From NCBI GenBank assembly GCA_012032215.1, contig JAAURO010000087.1, forward strand, positions 1-7,065: 7,065 bases of DNA. The letters are read 5' to 3'. The notes under the pieces were generated by a model. The model was not told where the DNA came from, did no database searches, and saw only the letters and a list, made by a program, of their open reading frames with translations. Positions 1-6,288 of this stretch are shown piece after piece; positions within the stretch are counted from its first letter, which is position 1; every line of letters starts with the position of its first letter. Origin of the DNA: Limnobacter sp. GTDB lineage: Bacteria > Pseudomonadota > Gammaproteobacteria > Burkholderiales > Burkholderiaceae_B. Both the position numbers and the translations under genes were made by a program.

Positions 1-171
1 GGCTTGCACCTTGTTGCGCACATACACCTGCGAGGCCGGGTCTGCGCCAACCAGCACCACGGCCAAACCAGGCTGGTGGCCGAGTGTGGTTAATTCGTGT
101 GCGCGTTGGGCGATTGGTCTTGCCGAAGGCTTTGCGGCCAGTGCCTTGCCATCAATCAGTTGTGCGGTCAT
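1..171 (-). CDS. folD: Bifunctional methylenetetrahydrofolate dehydrogenase/methenyltetrahydrofolate cyclohydrolase, N-terminal part
   Basis: Only the first 57 residues are present; the gene continues past the left edge. The protein starts [14 protein letters not shown] and contains [18 protein letters not shown] followed by RNK. This is the typical N-terminal FolD substrate domain, including the conserved Tyr (in QVYVRNK) that precedes the catalytic Lys region. FolD is cytoplasmic and interconverts 5,10-methylene-, methenyl- and 10-formyl-tetrahydrofolate using NADP, supplying one-carbon units for purines and fMet-tRNA. The ATG at 171-169 fits the family N-terminus and has a weak Shine-Dalgarno (CAGGG, complement of 182-186) about ten bases upstream. 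It lies 100 bases downstream of the response regulator on the same strand, so it may be read from the same transcript or from its own promoter; I see no clear terminator between them. The catalytic Lys and the NADP-binding half are outside the window. Identity is near certain from motif spacing. Confidence 0.93.
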   Translation of the reverse strand, partial: MTAQLIDGKALAAKPSARPIAQRAHELTTLGHQPGLAVVLVGADPASQVYVRNKVQA

Positions 172-271
172 GCAAAAAATACCCTGTTAAAAATGAATGT
201 GTTTACTTTGCAGCCGTTTATGCGAGTTGGCGCCTGTGTTGCCACCGTCAAGCGCAAGACACACATCGGCA

Positions 272-925
272 CTATTGCGGTGCGGCCAGATTGGGCGATT
301 TTCTCAGCGCCACTTTTAACAGGTCTGCCACCGTGGTTACCTGCAACTTGTCCATAATGTTTGCCCGGTGCGCTTCTACGGTTTTAATGCTGATTTGCAA
401 ATCATCGGCTATTTGTTTGTTTAGCCGCCCGGCAATAATGCGCTCCAGTACTTGCAGTTCGCGGCTGGTCAGTTTGGCGTACAGGCGGTTAATGCGCGAA
501 TCAATTTCGGCATCGGCCACCAAATGGCGGCAGTGTTCCATGTACTCGTCAATCAGTTTGCGAATACGTGCTTCGTCAAAGGGTTTTTCCAGAAAATCTA
601 CTGCCCCCTGTTTCATGGTTTCAACGGCAAGGTTTACATCGCCGTGGCCAGTAATAAATACGGTGGGTACCTCTTGGCCTCTTTCCAGCAAGGTATTTTG
701 CACTTCCAGGCCAGAAAGCTTGGGCATGCGAATGTCCAGCAGCAGCACACAGACCTGTGGCCAGGTAAAACTTTCCAGAAATTTCTCGGGGTCTTCAAAG
801 GTCACTACCCGGTAACCTTCTGGTTCGATTAGCCACTGCAGGGAATCTCTTACGGCTTCATCGTCGTCTACAATAAAAACGGTTTCAACGTTCGCTGGTT
901 GATCGGCGTGGTTGTTTTCGGTCAT
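272..925 (-). CDS. Two-component response regulator, FixJ/LuxR family
   Basis: 217-residue DNA-binding response regulator. The N-terminal receiver domain (about residues 15-130) has the acidic pocket D20-D22 (VFIVDDDEA), the phospho-acceptor D64 (LLLDIRMP), T92 (FITGHGD) and K114 (LEKPF). The stretch around residues 130-150 is a FixJ-type linker. The C-terminal LuxR/GerE helix-turn-helix (about 150-207) includes LTSRELQVLERIIAGRLNKQ and ISIKTVEAHRANIM. Its start codon overlaps the stop of the upstream kinase gene as ATGA, and a good Shine-Dalgarno (AAGGAA, complement of 934-939) lies eight bases before it, so the pair is almost certainly co-translated and cognate. Phosphorylation of D64 should release the output domain to bind promoters as a dimer. 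It resembles FixJ, DctR and related regulators, but the target genes cannot be told from the sequence, so no symbol is given. folD follows downstream; that order with a nearby kinase is one I recall from Burkholderiales. Confidence 0.95.
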   Translation of the reverse strand: MTENNHADQPANVETVFIVDDDEAVRDSLQWLIEPEGYRVVTFEDPEKFLESFTWPQVCVLLLDIRMPKLSGLEVQNTLLERGQEVPTVFITGHGDVNLAVETMKQGAVDFLEKPFDEARIRKLIDEYMEHCRHLVADAEIDSRINRLYAKLTSRELQVLERIIAGRLNKQIADDLQISIKTVEAHRANIMDKLQVTTVADLLKVALRKSPNLAAPQ

Positions 926-3270
926 GCGTCGTGTTCCTTACTGCTTGGGCCAGATTGGGTGGGTGTTGTGTTTTTGGGGTGCGTTGGAAGCGTGAATTTA
1001 AATACGCTTCCCCCGCCTGTGGCCGATTCTACCCACAACTGCCCTTGATGATACTCAATAATCGTGCGGCAAATGTTCAGGCCCATGCCCATGCCGTTTG
1101 ATTTGGTTGTGAAAAACGATTCAAACAGTTTTTCCCGAATGTCTTCGGGCACCCCTGCGCCTCGGTCGTACACCTCCGTTAACACAAAGTGCGGAGTGCT
1201 GCTGATCTGAATCAACACGCGCCGTTCTTCAAAAGGGGTGTTGGCCATGGCTTCAATGCCGTTTTTAATCAGGTTCATCAGCACCTGTTCAATCAAAATC
1301 GCATCGGCCATGACCACCAGTTCCGGGTCGGGGTTGTTTACCTCAATGGTTGCTGCATGGTTTTTGGCTTCCAGCTTGGAAAACCCGATCGCATCCTGAA
1401 TGATGGTGTCAATTTTGCATGGGCTGCGGTTGGGCTCCTGCTGCTTCACAAATTCGCGAATGCGGCGAATGACATCGCCAGCACGCTGCGCTTGCGCGTT
1501 CACTTTTTCCAGCATCGGAAGCAGGTCTGCAGGCTTTACCGATCCTGTTTTCAAGCGGTTTGCTCCGCCCGTGGTGTAATTGGCAATGGCGGTCAGGGGC
1601 TGGTTAAGCTCGTGGGCCAAGGAAGAGGCGAGCTCGCCCAAGGTCATCAAACGCGAAGTAAATTGCAGCTTTTCCTGCTGTTGGCGGTTAATTTGCTCGG
1701 CTTCTTTGCGGCTGGAAATGTCGGTGGTTACCTGCATAATCACCGTTTGCCCATCCACCCACAAAATGGCGCGGCGGCGAATTTCATACCACCGCTGCGT
1801 AACCGGGTTTAGCCACTCAAAGGGTTCAAAACCACGCTGTGCGCCGCCTATGCGTTGCTGAATAGGGGGAGCAGCCTGGGCAAACCATTCACGGTGCAGG
1901 CGGTTGGTAAAAATAGGGGGGCGTGTCGGGGCATCGGGTTCTTCTACCACTACAGCGGCATCCAGTTCTTCCAGTATGCGCACAAAACGTTTCTGCGCAG
2001 CGGCCAGTTCTTCGCGCACACGGCGGGGTTCGGTAATGTCGGTCACAGAAGTCATCCAGCCCGATTGCTTGCCCTCGCTGTCCACCAGCGGCGAAACATA
2101 CATGCGGGCATCAAACACCGACCCGTCGCGCCGTCTGATTTGCACCTCCAGGCCCTGGCGCGGTGCTTGCCCGGCTAAAATCAGCCGCAGCGCCTCTTCC
2201 TGAATACGATACGACTTTTCAGGCCAGTACGGAAAGGGCGGTAGCATGCCCACCAGTTCAGATTCGCGGTAACCTGTCATTTTGCAAAAAGCGGGGTTCA
2301 CGTAAGTAATGCGGCCATCCATATCAATGGCACGCATGCCTGTAATGACCGAATTTTCCATGGCACGCCGAAACTTGGTTTCCGCCAGAAGCTGTTTTTC
2401 TGCCTGATTGCGCAGCTTGGAATGCCGATACAGCAAAATAAAGCTCCACACAATTAGGGCAGAAAGCCCCAGCACTGTCCAGGCCAGCATGTTGGAGAAC
2501 AGTTCAGCAGACGTTTTGTACAACACCGCACGCAGTTTCAGGCCATGACCGGGCGGCGAAAGAACCACCTCGTGGCTCATTTTGGGCCGGTCTATCTGGC
2601 GGCTGGCATTCGATGCAATCAGTTTGCCCTGCGCATCCACAATGCTTACCATATACAGCTTGGTGAACGACTCGGGCACGGCATCGTTGAGCATGGCCGT
2701 GAACGGAATGGTGGCCACCACGGTGCCCACAAAATGATCGTTTTTAAAGGCCGGCGAATGAATTTCCATGTAAACGCCATTTCCGGGGCCCAGGAAAGGA
2801 GGAGAAAACACCGGTAGCCCTGTCGATTTCGCCGAATCAAATGCCCAGATGGTTTCGGCACCGCCCACCTGCGAACCCTCTTGAAGGCTGCGATTAAGCG
2901 GCGAAGAAGCATGCAGGTTCAGCATACGAATGTTGCGCCGGGTATCCAGAACAGCCACCGAAGACATCTCGGGCGTATCCGAAAGCAAGGCCTTGGCCTG
3001 GCGCTGAAACAGCGCTTTGTCGGTATCGGCACCGTCTATGGAACGTGCCAGCTGGCTCAGTCGTTCTTGCAGGCTAAGCAGACGGGTGCGAATGCTTTGT
3101 CGTGCCAGCTCTACATCGCGGATGGTTCTCAGGCGTGCCTGGTCCTGATCTTCGGAATGCAGGGTATAAAAAAACGCACCCATTGCAAGAATGAAAAGAA
3201 TAATTCCAACAAGCGGGGTTACCCAAACCACCGGACTGGTTCGGGATTGATCATTAAACGGCACGGGCAA
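922..3270 (-). CDS. Membrane PAS-domain sensor histidine kinase (FixL/DctS-like)
   Basis: 782-residue sensor kinase. A first membrane helix (about 14-36) and a second (about 262-282) flank a periplasmic sensor region of some 225 residues, of the size of a Cache-type double-PAS sensor; its ligand is unknown. A clear cytoplasmic PAS domain with PAC follows (about 297-415, with DGRITYVNPAF and MTGYRESELVG), then a second, more diverged PAS-like segment (about 425-520). The kinase core has the H-box ELASSLAHELNQPLTAI with phospho-acceptor H553, N-box MNLIKNGIEAM (N670), G1 DRGAGVP (702-708) and G2 GMGMGLNI (727-733). This is the FixL/NtrB-like HisKA plus HATPase_c arrangement. The start is a TTG at 3270 (alternative GTG at 3264); no in-frame ATG lies nearby upstream, and the only SD-like run (AAGGGGG) is 15 bases away, so the exact start is uncertain. 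No FixL-type heme PAS motif is recognisable. It overlaps and should phosphorylate the regulator encoded at 272-925. DctS-like sensing of organic acids is possible but is only inference. Confidence 0.93.
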   Translation of the reverse strand: MPVPFNDQSRTSPVVWVTPLVGIILFILAMGAFFYTLHSEDQDQARLRTIRDVELARQSIRTRLLSLQERLSQLARSIDGADTDKALFQRQAKALLSDTPEMSSVAVLDTRRNIRMLNLHASSPLNRSLQEGSQVGGAETIWAFDSAKSTGLPVFSPPFLGPGNGVYMEIHSPAFKNDHFVGTVVATIPFTAMLNDAVPESFTKLYMVSIVDAQGKLIASNASRQIDRPKMSHEVVLSPPGHGLKLRAVLYKTSAELFSNMLAWTVLGLSALIVWSFILLYRHSKLRNQAEKQLLAETKFRRAMENSVITGMRAIDMDGRITYVNPAFCKMTGYRESELVGMLPPFPYWPEKSYRIQEEALRLILAGQAPRQGLEVQIRRRDGSVFDARMYVSPLVDSEGKQSGWMTSVTDITEPRRVREELAAAQKRFVRILEELDAAVVVEEPDAPTRPPIFTNRLHREWFAQAAPPIQQRIGGAQRGFEPFEWLNPVTQRWYEIRRRAILWVDGQTVIMQVTTDISSRKEAEQINRQQQEKLQFTSRLMTLGELASSLAHELNQPLTAIANYTTGGANRLKTGSVKPADLLPMLEKVNAQAQRAGDVIRRIREFVKQQEPNRSPCKIDTIIQDAIGFSKLEAKNHAATIEVNNPDPELVVMADAILIEQVLMNLIKNGIEAMANTPFEERRVLIQISSTPHFVLTEVYDRGAGVPEDIREKLFESFFTTKSNGMGMGLNICRTIIEYHQGQLWVESATGGGSVFKFTLPTHPKNTTPTQSGPSSKEHDA

Positions 3271-3349
3271 GGCACTGAGTGGTAACCCCCTTAGTGTAAA
3301 GCAGCCTTGACAATTACCGCAGCTTCATGCACGGAACCATGCCATACGC

Positions 3350-3378
3350 TTGGCACCGGGTGGTTTAGCAGGTAAAAT
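3350..3378 (+). promoter_or_regulatory. Predicted sigma70 promoter of etfBA
   Basis: The -35 box TTGGCA (3350-3355, one mismatch to TTGACA) and -10 box TAAAAT (3373-3378, one mismatch to TATAAT) are separated by exactly 17 bases. Transcription would start near 3385, giving a leader of about 60 bases before the etfB ATG. It lies in the divergent spacer between the kinase gene and etfB and points at etfB. No equally good promoter is visible for the kinase on the minus strand; TACACT (complement of 3293-3298) is only a weak -10 candidate without a good -35. Confidence 0.6.
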
Positions 3379-3380
3379 CG

Positions 3381-3405
3381 CCGCTTCTTTTGACATTAAA
3401 AGCGG
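3381..3405. repeat. Inverted repeat in the etfB leader
   Basis: CCGCTT (3381-3386) and AAGCGG (3400-3405) are perfect complements separated by 13 bases. The arms can be extended by T/A runs (CTTTT and AAAA) if one unpaired C is allowed. The repeat sits at the expected start of transcription, just after the TAAAAT box, and covers a second TTGACA (3390-3395). It could be a regulator site or a small leader hairpin. It has no U-tract after it, so it does not look like a terminator. Confidence 0.4.
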
Positions 3406-3418
3406 TAGTTCCTGTAGC
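3390..3418 (+). promoter_or_regulatory. Possible second etfB promoter
   Basis: A perfect -35 hexamer TTGACA (3390-3395) is followed after 17 bases by TGTAGC (3413-3418), which matches the -10 consensus at only three positions. If used, transcription would begin about 20 bases before the etfB start codon. This is much weaker than the promoter at 3350-3378, and the TTGACA may simply belong to the inverted repeat around it. Confidence 0.22.
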
Positions 3419-3444
3419 AGCCGTGCGCACAAAGGGGTCCCCCC

Positions 3445-4194
3445 ATGAAAATTCTGGTTTCTGTCAAACGGGTAGTCGATTACAACGTCAAGGTACGCTG
3501 CAAAAGCGATGGCACAAATGTGGACATTGCCAACGTAAAAATGTCCATGAATCCCTTCGATGAAATTGCCATGGAGGAAGCCGTGCGCCTGAAAGAGGCA
3601 GGCATTGCCACCGAGGTGGTAGCTGTTTCCTGCGGCGGACCGCAGTGCCAGGAAGTGCTGCGCACCGCAGCCGCGATTGGGGCAGACAGGGGCATTCTGG
3701 TGCAAACCGATGTAGAGCTTCAACCACTGGCGGTGGCCAAGCTGCTCAAAGCCCTGCTGGATAAAGAGTCCGCCGGGCTGGTCATCATGGGCAAACAGGC
3801 CATTGATGACGACTGTAACCAAACCGGCCAAATGCTGGCTGCCCTGGCTGATCTTCCCCAGGCCACATTTGCCTCCCGGGTGGAAATCGCCGATGGTAAA
3901 GCCACCGTTACCCGCGAAGTGGATGGCGGCCTGGAAACCTTGCAGCTTACACTGCCCGCGGTCATTACCGCCGACCTGCGTCTGAACGAACCACGTTATG
4001 TCACCCTGCCCAACATCATGAAAGCGCGTAAAAAGCCCATCGAAACCCTCAGCCCGCAAGAGTTGGGCGTAGAGGTAGAGCCCCGTATCAGGCTACTTAA
4101 GGTCAGCGACCCGCCACAGCGTGCACCCGGCGTTATGGTGCCTGATGTCGATGCACTGATAGACAAACTCAAAAACGAAGCCAAAGTGGTGTAG
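3445..4194 (+). CDS. etfB: Electron transfer flavoprotein, beta subunit
   Basis: 249 residues, the normal length for EtfB. With EtfA it forms the soluble heterodimer that takes electrons from acyl-CoA dehydrogenases and other flavin dehydrogenases and hands them to the membrane ETF:quinone oxidoreductase. The N-terminus [18 protein letters not shown], the segment [19 protein letters not shown] (about 35-53) and the nucleotide-binding stretch [16 protein letters not shown] (115-130), which holds the structural AMP in group I ETFs, are all diagnostic. The partner recognition loop [11 protein letters not shown] (190-200) precedes the C-terminal arm [18 protein letters not shown], which packs on EtfA. 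The ATG at 3445 has AAAGGGG (3431-3437) seven bases upstream. It is divergent from the sensor kinase gene and 75 bases upstream of etfA, clearly one operon. Nothing in it looks damaged, in contrast to etfA. No acyl-CoA dehydrogenase gene lies in the window. Confidence 0.97.
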   Translation: MKILVSVKRVVDYNVKVRCKSDGTNVDIANVKMSMNPFDEIAMEEAVRLKEAGIATEVVAVSCGGPQCQEVLRTAAAIGADRGILVQTDVELQPLAVAKLLKALLDKESAGLVIMGKQAIDDDCNQTGQMLAALADLPQATFASRVEIADGKATVTREVDGGLETLQLTLPAVITADLRLNEPRYVTLPNIMKARKKPIETLSPQELGVEVEPRIRLLKVSDPPQRAPGVMVPDVDALIDKLKNEAKVV

Positions 4195-4269
4195 GAATTT
4201 TGTTTAACCAGGCTTTTTATCCGGCGCCTTGTCGCGGGTAGTTGTAAAAATTCAGGAGATTTCCCCACC

Positions 4270-5198
4270 ATGTCCGTTCTTGTCCTTGCCGAACACGACA
4301 ACGTCAGCTTAAAACCTGCCACTCTGCATGCCATTGCCGCAGCCCTGAAAATCGATTCCGATGTGCACGTGCTTGTGGCTGGCAAGGTCTGTGGAGCAGC
4401 AGCCCAAGGCGCAGCCCAGGCCGCAGGTGTTACCAAGGTGCTGTGCGCCGATGGCGATTCCCTTGCACACCAGCTGGCCGAAAACATGGCCGCCCAGGTT
4501 CTGGCGGTGGCAGTTGCCTACAGCCACCTGGTGGCCCCAGCCACCAGCATGGGAAAAAATGTCATGCCACGCGTGCTGCCAGGCTGGATGTTGCCCAAAT
4601 TTCAGAAGTTACCGCCGTGCTGGGCATCGACACCTTCGAGCGCCCCATTTATGCAGGCAACGTAGTGGCCACCGTGCAATCCACCGACACCACCAAAGTG
4701 CTTACCGTGCGCACCACCGCGTTCGATGCCGTAACCAAACAAGGCGCAAGTGCCCCCATTGAGCAATTGCCGCCCGTGGCCGATTTCGGCAAGTCCTGCT
4801 TTGTAAGCCACGCAATGGCGAAGTCCGAGCGGCCCGAGCTCACCTCAGCCAACGTGGTTATTGCGGGTGGCCGGGGTTTGGGTTCTGCTGAAAATTTTGC
4901 CCTGCTCAATCCTTTGGCTGACAAACTGAATGCCGCGCTGGGTGCATCGCGTGCCGCCGTAGATGCAGGTTATGCTCCCAACGACTGGCAGGTAGGTCAA
5001 ACCGGCAAAATTGTCGCCCCACAGCTTTACATGGCGTTTGGCATATCTGGCGCCATTCAGCACCTGGCAGGCATGAAAGACTCCACGGTTATTGTGGCTG
5101 TCAACAAAGACCCCGATGCCCCCATTTTCAGCGTAGCCGATTACGGTTTGGTCGGCGATTTGTTCGAAGTCATTCCCCAGCTGATCGAGAAGCTGTAG
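4270..5198 (+). pseudogene. etfA: Electron transfer flavoprotein, alpha subunit, interrupted by a one-base frameshift
   Basis: EtfA carries the redox FAD of the ETF heterodimer. Reading starts at the ATG at 4270, with AGGAGA (4254-4259) ten bases upstream, and gives family-like sequence (MSVLVLAEHDN, then SHLVAPATSMGKNVMPRV) up to Val102 at 4573-4575. That frame then becomes unrelated and stops at 4665 (131 residues). The family sequence resumes at once in the -1 frame from 4575 (AARLDVAQISEV) and runs intact to the stop at 5196-5198. It includes ERPIYAGN, GGRGLGSAENF, SRAAVDAGY, QVGQTGKIVAPQLY and the FAD signature GISGAIQHLAGMKDS followed by IVAVN. The expected codons were probably GTG GCT, so one G seems lost. 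Restored, the protein has 309-310 residues, the normal size. Everything else is well preserved, so this is either a sequencing or assembly error, a very recent mutation, or a case rescued by -1 slippage at 4554-4560. Without rescue, the FAD domain would not be made. Confidence 0.9.
4554..4560 (+). other. In-frame A_AAA_AAT slippery heptamer in etfA
   Basis: In the etfA start frame the codons are GGA AAA AAT, so the run of six A plus T forms the heptamer X_XXY_YYZ (A_AAA_AAT) exactly in register for -1 slippage. It lies 15 bases before the point where the conserved EtfA sequence moves into the -1 frame. A slip here would give GKN-CHATR-AARLDV, the same length as the native GKN-VMPRV-AARLDV. 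I see no strong hairpin or upstream Shine-Dalgarno that would stimulate slippage. The lysine and asparagine codons are conserved in the family (GKN), so the A run may be coincidental. Confidence 0.4.
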
Positions 5199-6288
5199 CC
5201 AACCTGCCCAGCGCCCAATGCACATGCTCAGCCACCAGGGCAGAGCAGCGTGCAAGCAGGGCGTGTAATGCGCTTTCCAGTTGAAGCACAGCCTCTGCCG
5301 ATTCATGCGGCCCCACGTTGCCAGCCACCACGGCCACATTTCGCGCAAAGCGCTCAAATCCAATGCGGCGCATTGCCATGCCCTCGGTTTTTTTAAAAAG
5401 TGGCCTCGTCCCAGCCCAGCTAATTCCAGCCAACGCAGGCTTCTCAAAGCCGTTGCGGGGTTCAAAATCCGCCTCGGTGGCAGCCTGCGCAAACTTGTTC
5501 CAGGGGCATGCCAACTGGCAGTCATCGCACCCGTACAGCCGGCTGCCAATGGCCTGGCGAAATTCCACCGGAATAGCCCCCTTGTGCTCAATGGTCAGGT
5601 AAGAAATACACCGCCGGGCATCTACTACACCTTCTTTTACAATCGCCTGGGTTGGGCAAATGTCCATGCAGGCACGGCACTGGCCGCAGTGCTGCTTGTC
5701 AAAGGGCGGGCTGGCCGGCAAAGGCAAGTCGGTAAAAATTTCACCCAGAAAAAACAGCGAACCCCTGTCTGGGTGTAGTAGCAAAGAGTGCTTGCCCCGC
5801 CAGCCCAGCCCGGCTTTGCGCGCAATTTCCACCTCGGGCGTTGGGGCGCTGTCGCAGGCCACCCGAAAACGGAAAGGCCCCGTGTATTCCTGCATCCGCT
5901 TTGCCAGCCTGGCCAGCCGGTTGCGAATCACCTTGTGGTAATCTCTGCCCCTGGCGTACAGGCTAATGTAAGGTTTTCCGTGCAGCACGTTTTGCAGCGC
6001 ACCCTCCATGGCTTGCGTGGAGGTTTGCCCTTCCAGAAAAGAAGGTGCCAGGTAATTAATCCGTACCGATACAATGCGTGTGGCACCCGGCAAAATGGCA
6101 TTGGCATCCAGGCGGTTTTCCCCATGGCGAGCCATGTAGTCCATGTCGCCATGCATTCCGTTGTTCAACCAGTCGTTCAGGTGGGTTTTGCAATGAGACA
6201 GCCCGGTGTCGGTTACTCCTAGGCACTCAATGCCGCACTCAGAGGCCACGCGTTGTAACAAAGACCAGTTTTTCTGGGGGTCATGCAT
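5170..6288 (-). CDS. queG: Epoxyqueuosine reductase
   Basis: 372 residues from the ATG at 6288, the usual QueG size. It is a cytoplasmic cobalamin and iron-sulfur enzyme that reduces epoxyqueuosine to queuosine at the wobble base of tRNAs with GUN anticodons, the last step of the pathway. Visible features are YARGRDYHKVI (111-121), catalytic Asp146 in ACDSAPTPE, KAGLGWRGKHSLLL (158-171), the first cluster ligands in CGQCRACMDICP (C201, C204, C207, C211), and further cysteines C227, C254, C257 and C261 (CDDCQLACPWN). A HEAT-like C-terminal region (about 305-365) should bind tRNA. The frame stays open 62 codons upstream of 6288, but that part is antisense to tsaE and not family-like, so it is excluded. 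An SD-like AGAGAGAG tract (complement of 6299-6306) lies ten bases before the start. The last residues overlap etfA tail-to-tail by 29 bases and look non-conserved. Confidence 0.95.
   Translation of the reverse strand: MHDPQKNWSLLQRVASECGIECLGVTDTGLSHCKTHLNDWLNNGMHGDMDYMARHGENRLDANAILPGATRIVSVRINYLAPSFLEGQTSTQAMEGALQNVLHGKPYISLYARGRDYHKVIRNRLARLAKRMQEYTGPFRFRVACDSAPTPEVEIARKAGLGWRGKHSLLLHPDRGSLFFLGEIFTDLPLPASPPFDKQHCGQCRACMDICPTQAIVKEGVVDARRCISYLTIEHKGAIPVEFRQAIGSRLYGCDDCQLACPWNKFAQAATEADFEPRNGFEKPALAGISWAGTRPLFKKTEGMAMRRIGFERFARNVAVVAGNVGPHESAEAVLQLESALHALLARCSALVAEHVHWALGRLATASRSAGE

Noticed and set aside
297..520. Whether the kinase PAS domains are oxygen-sensing heme domains as in FixL (nt 1711-2382 on the minus strand; coordinates given here are protein residues)
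   Set aside because: I could not recognise the FixL-type heme-binding His motif in either PAS segment, so no oxygen-sensing function is claimed.
84..815. Open frame of 243 codons on the plus strand over the folD start and the response regulator
   Set aside because: Serine- and arginine-rich low-quality sequence antisense to an obvious FixJ-type regulator; no domain or ribosome site.
284..959. Twelve-base direct repeat GGCCAGATTGGG at 284-295 and 948-959
   Set aside because: Both copies lie in coding 3' ends in different reading frames, with no further similarity around them; chance is the simplest explanation.
1189..1812. Open frame of 207 codons on the plus strand within the kinase gene
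   Set aside because: Antisense shadow of the conserved kinase core; no recognisable protein features.
3307..3312. TTGACA as a -35 box for an additional etfB promoter
   Set aside because: No acceptable -10 hexamer at 16-18 bases; the sequence at the right distance is CACGGA.
3325..4059. Long open frame of 244 codons on the minus strand across the etfB promoter and gene
   Set aside because: It is antisense to a clear etfB, is rich in unpatterned Gly, His and Gln, and matches no family I know. It is a shadow of etfB codon bias.
4443..4574. A separate gene starting at 4443 and running to 5198
   Set aside because: Only the part from 4575 on resembles EtfA. The first 44 codons are an out-of-frame reading of upstream etfA, so this is the second half of a frameshifted etfA, not an independent gene.
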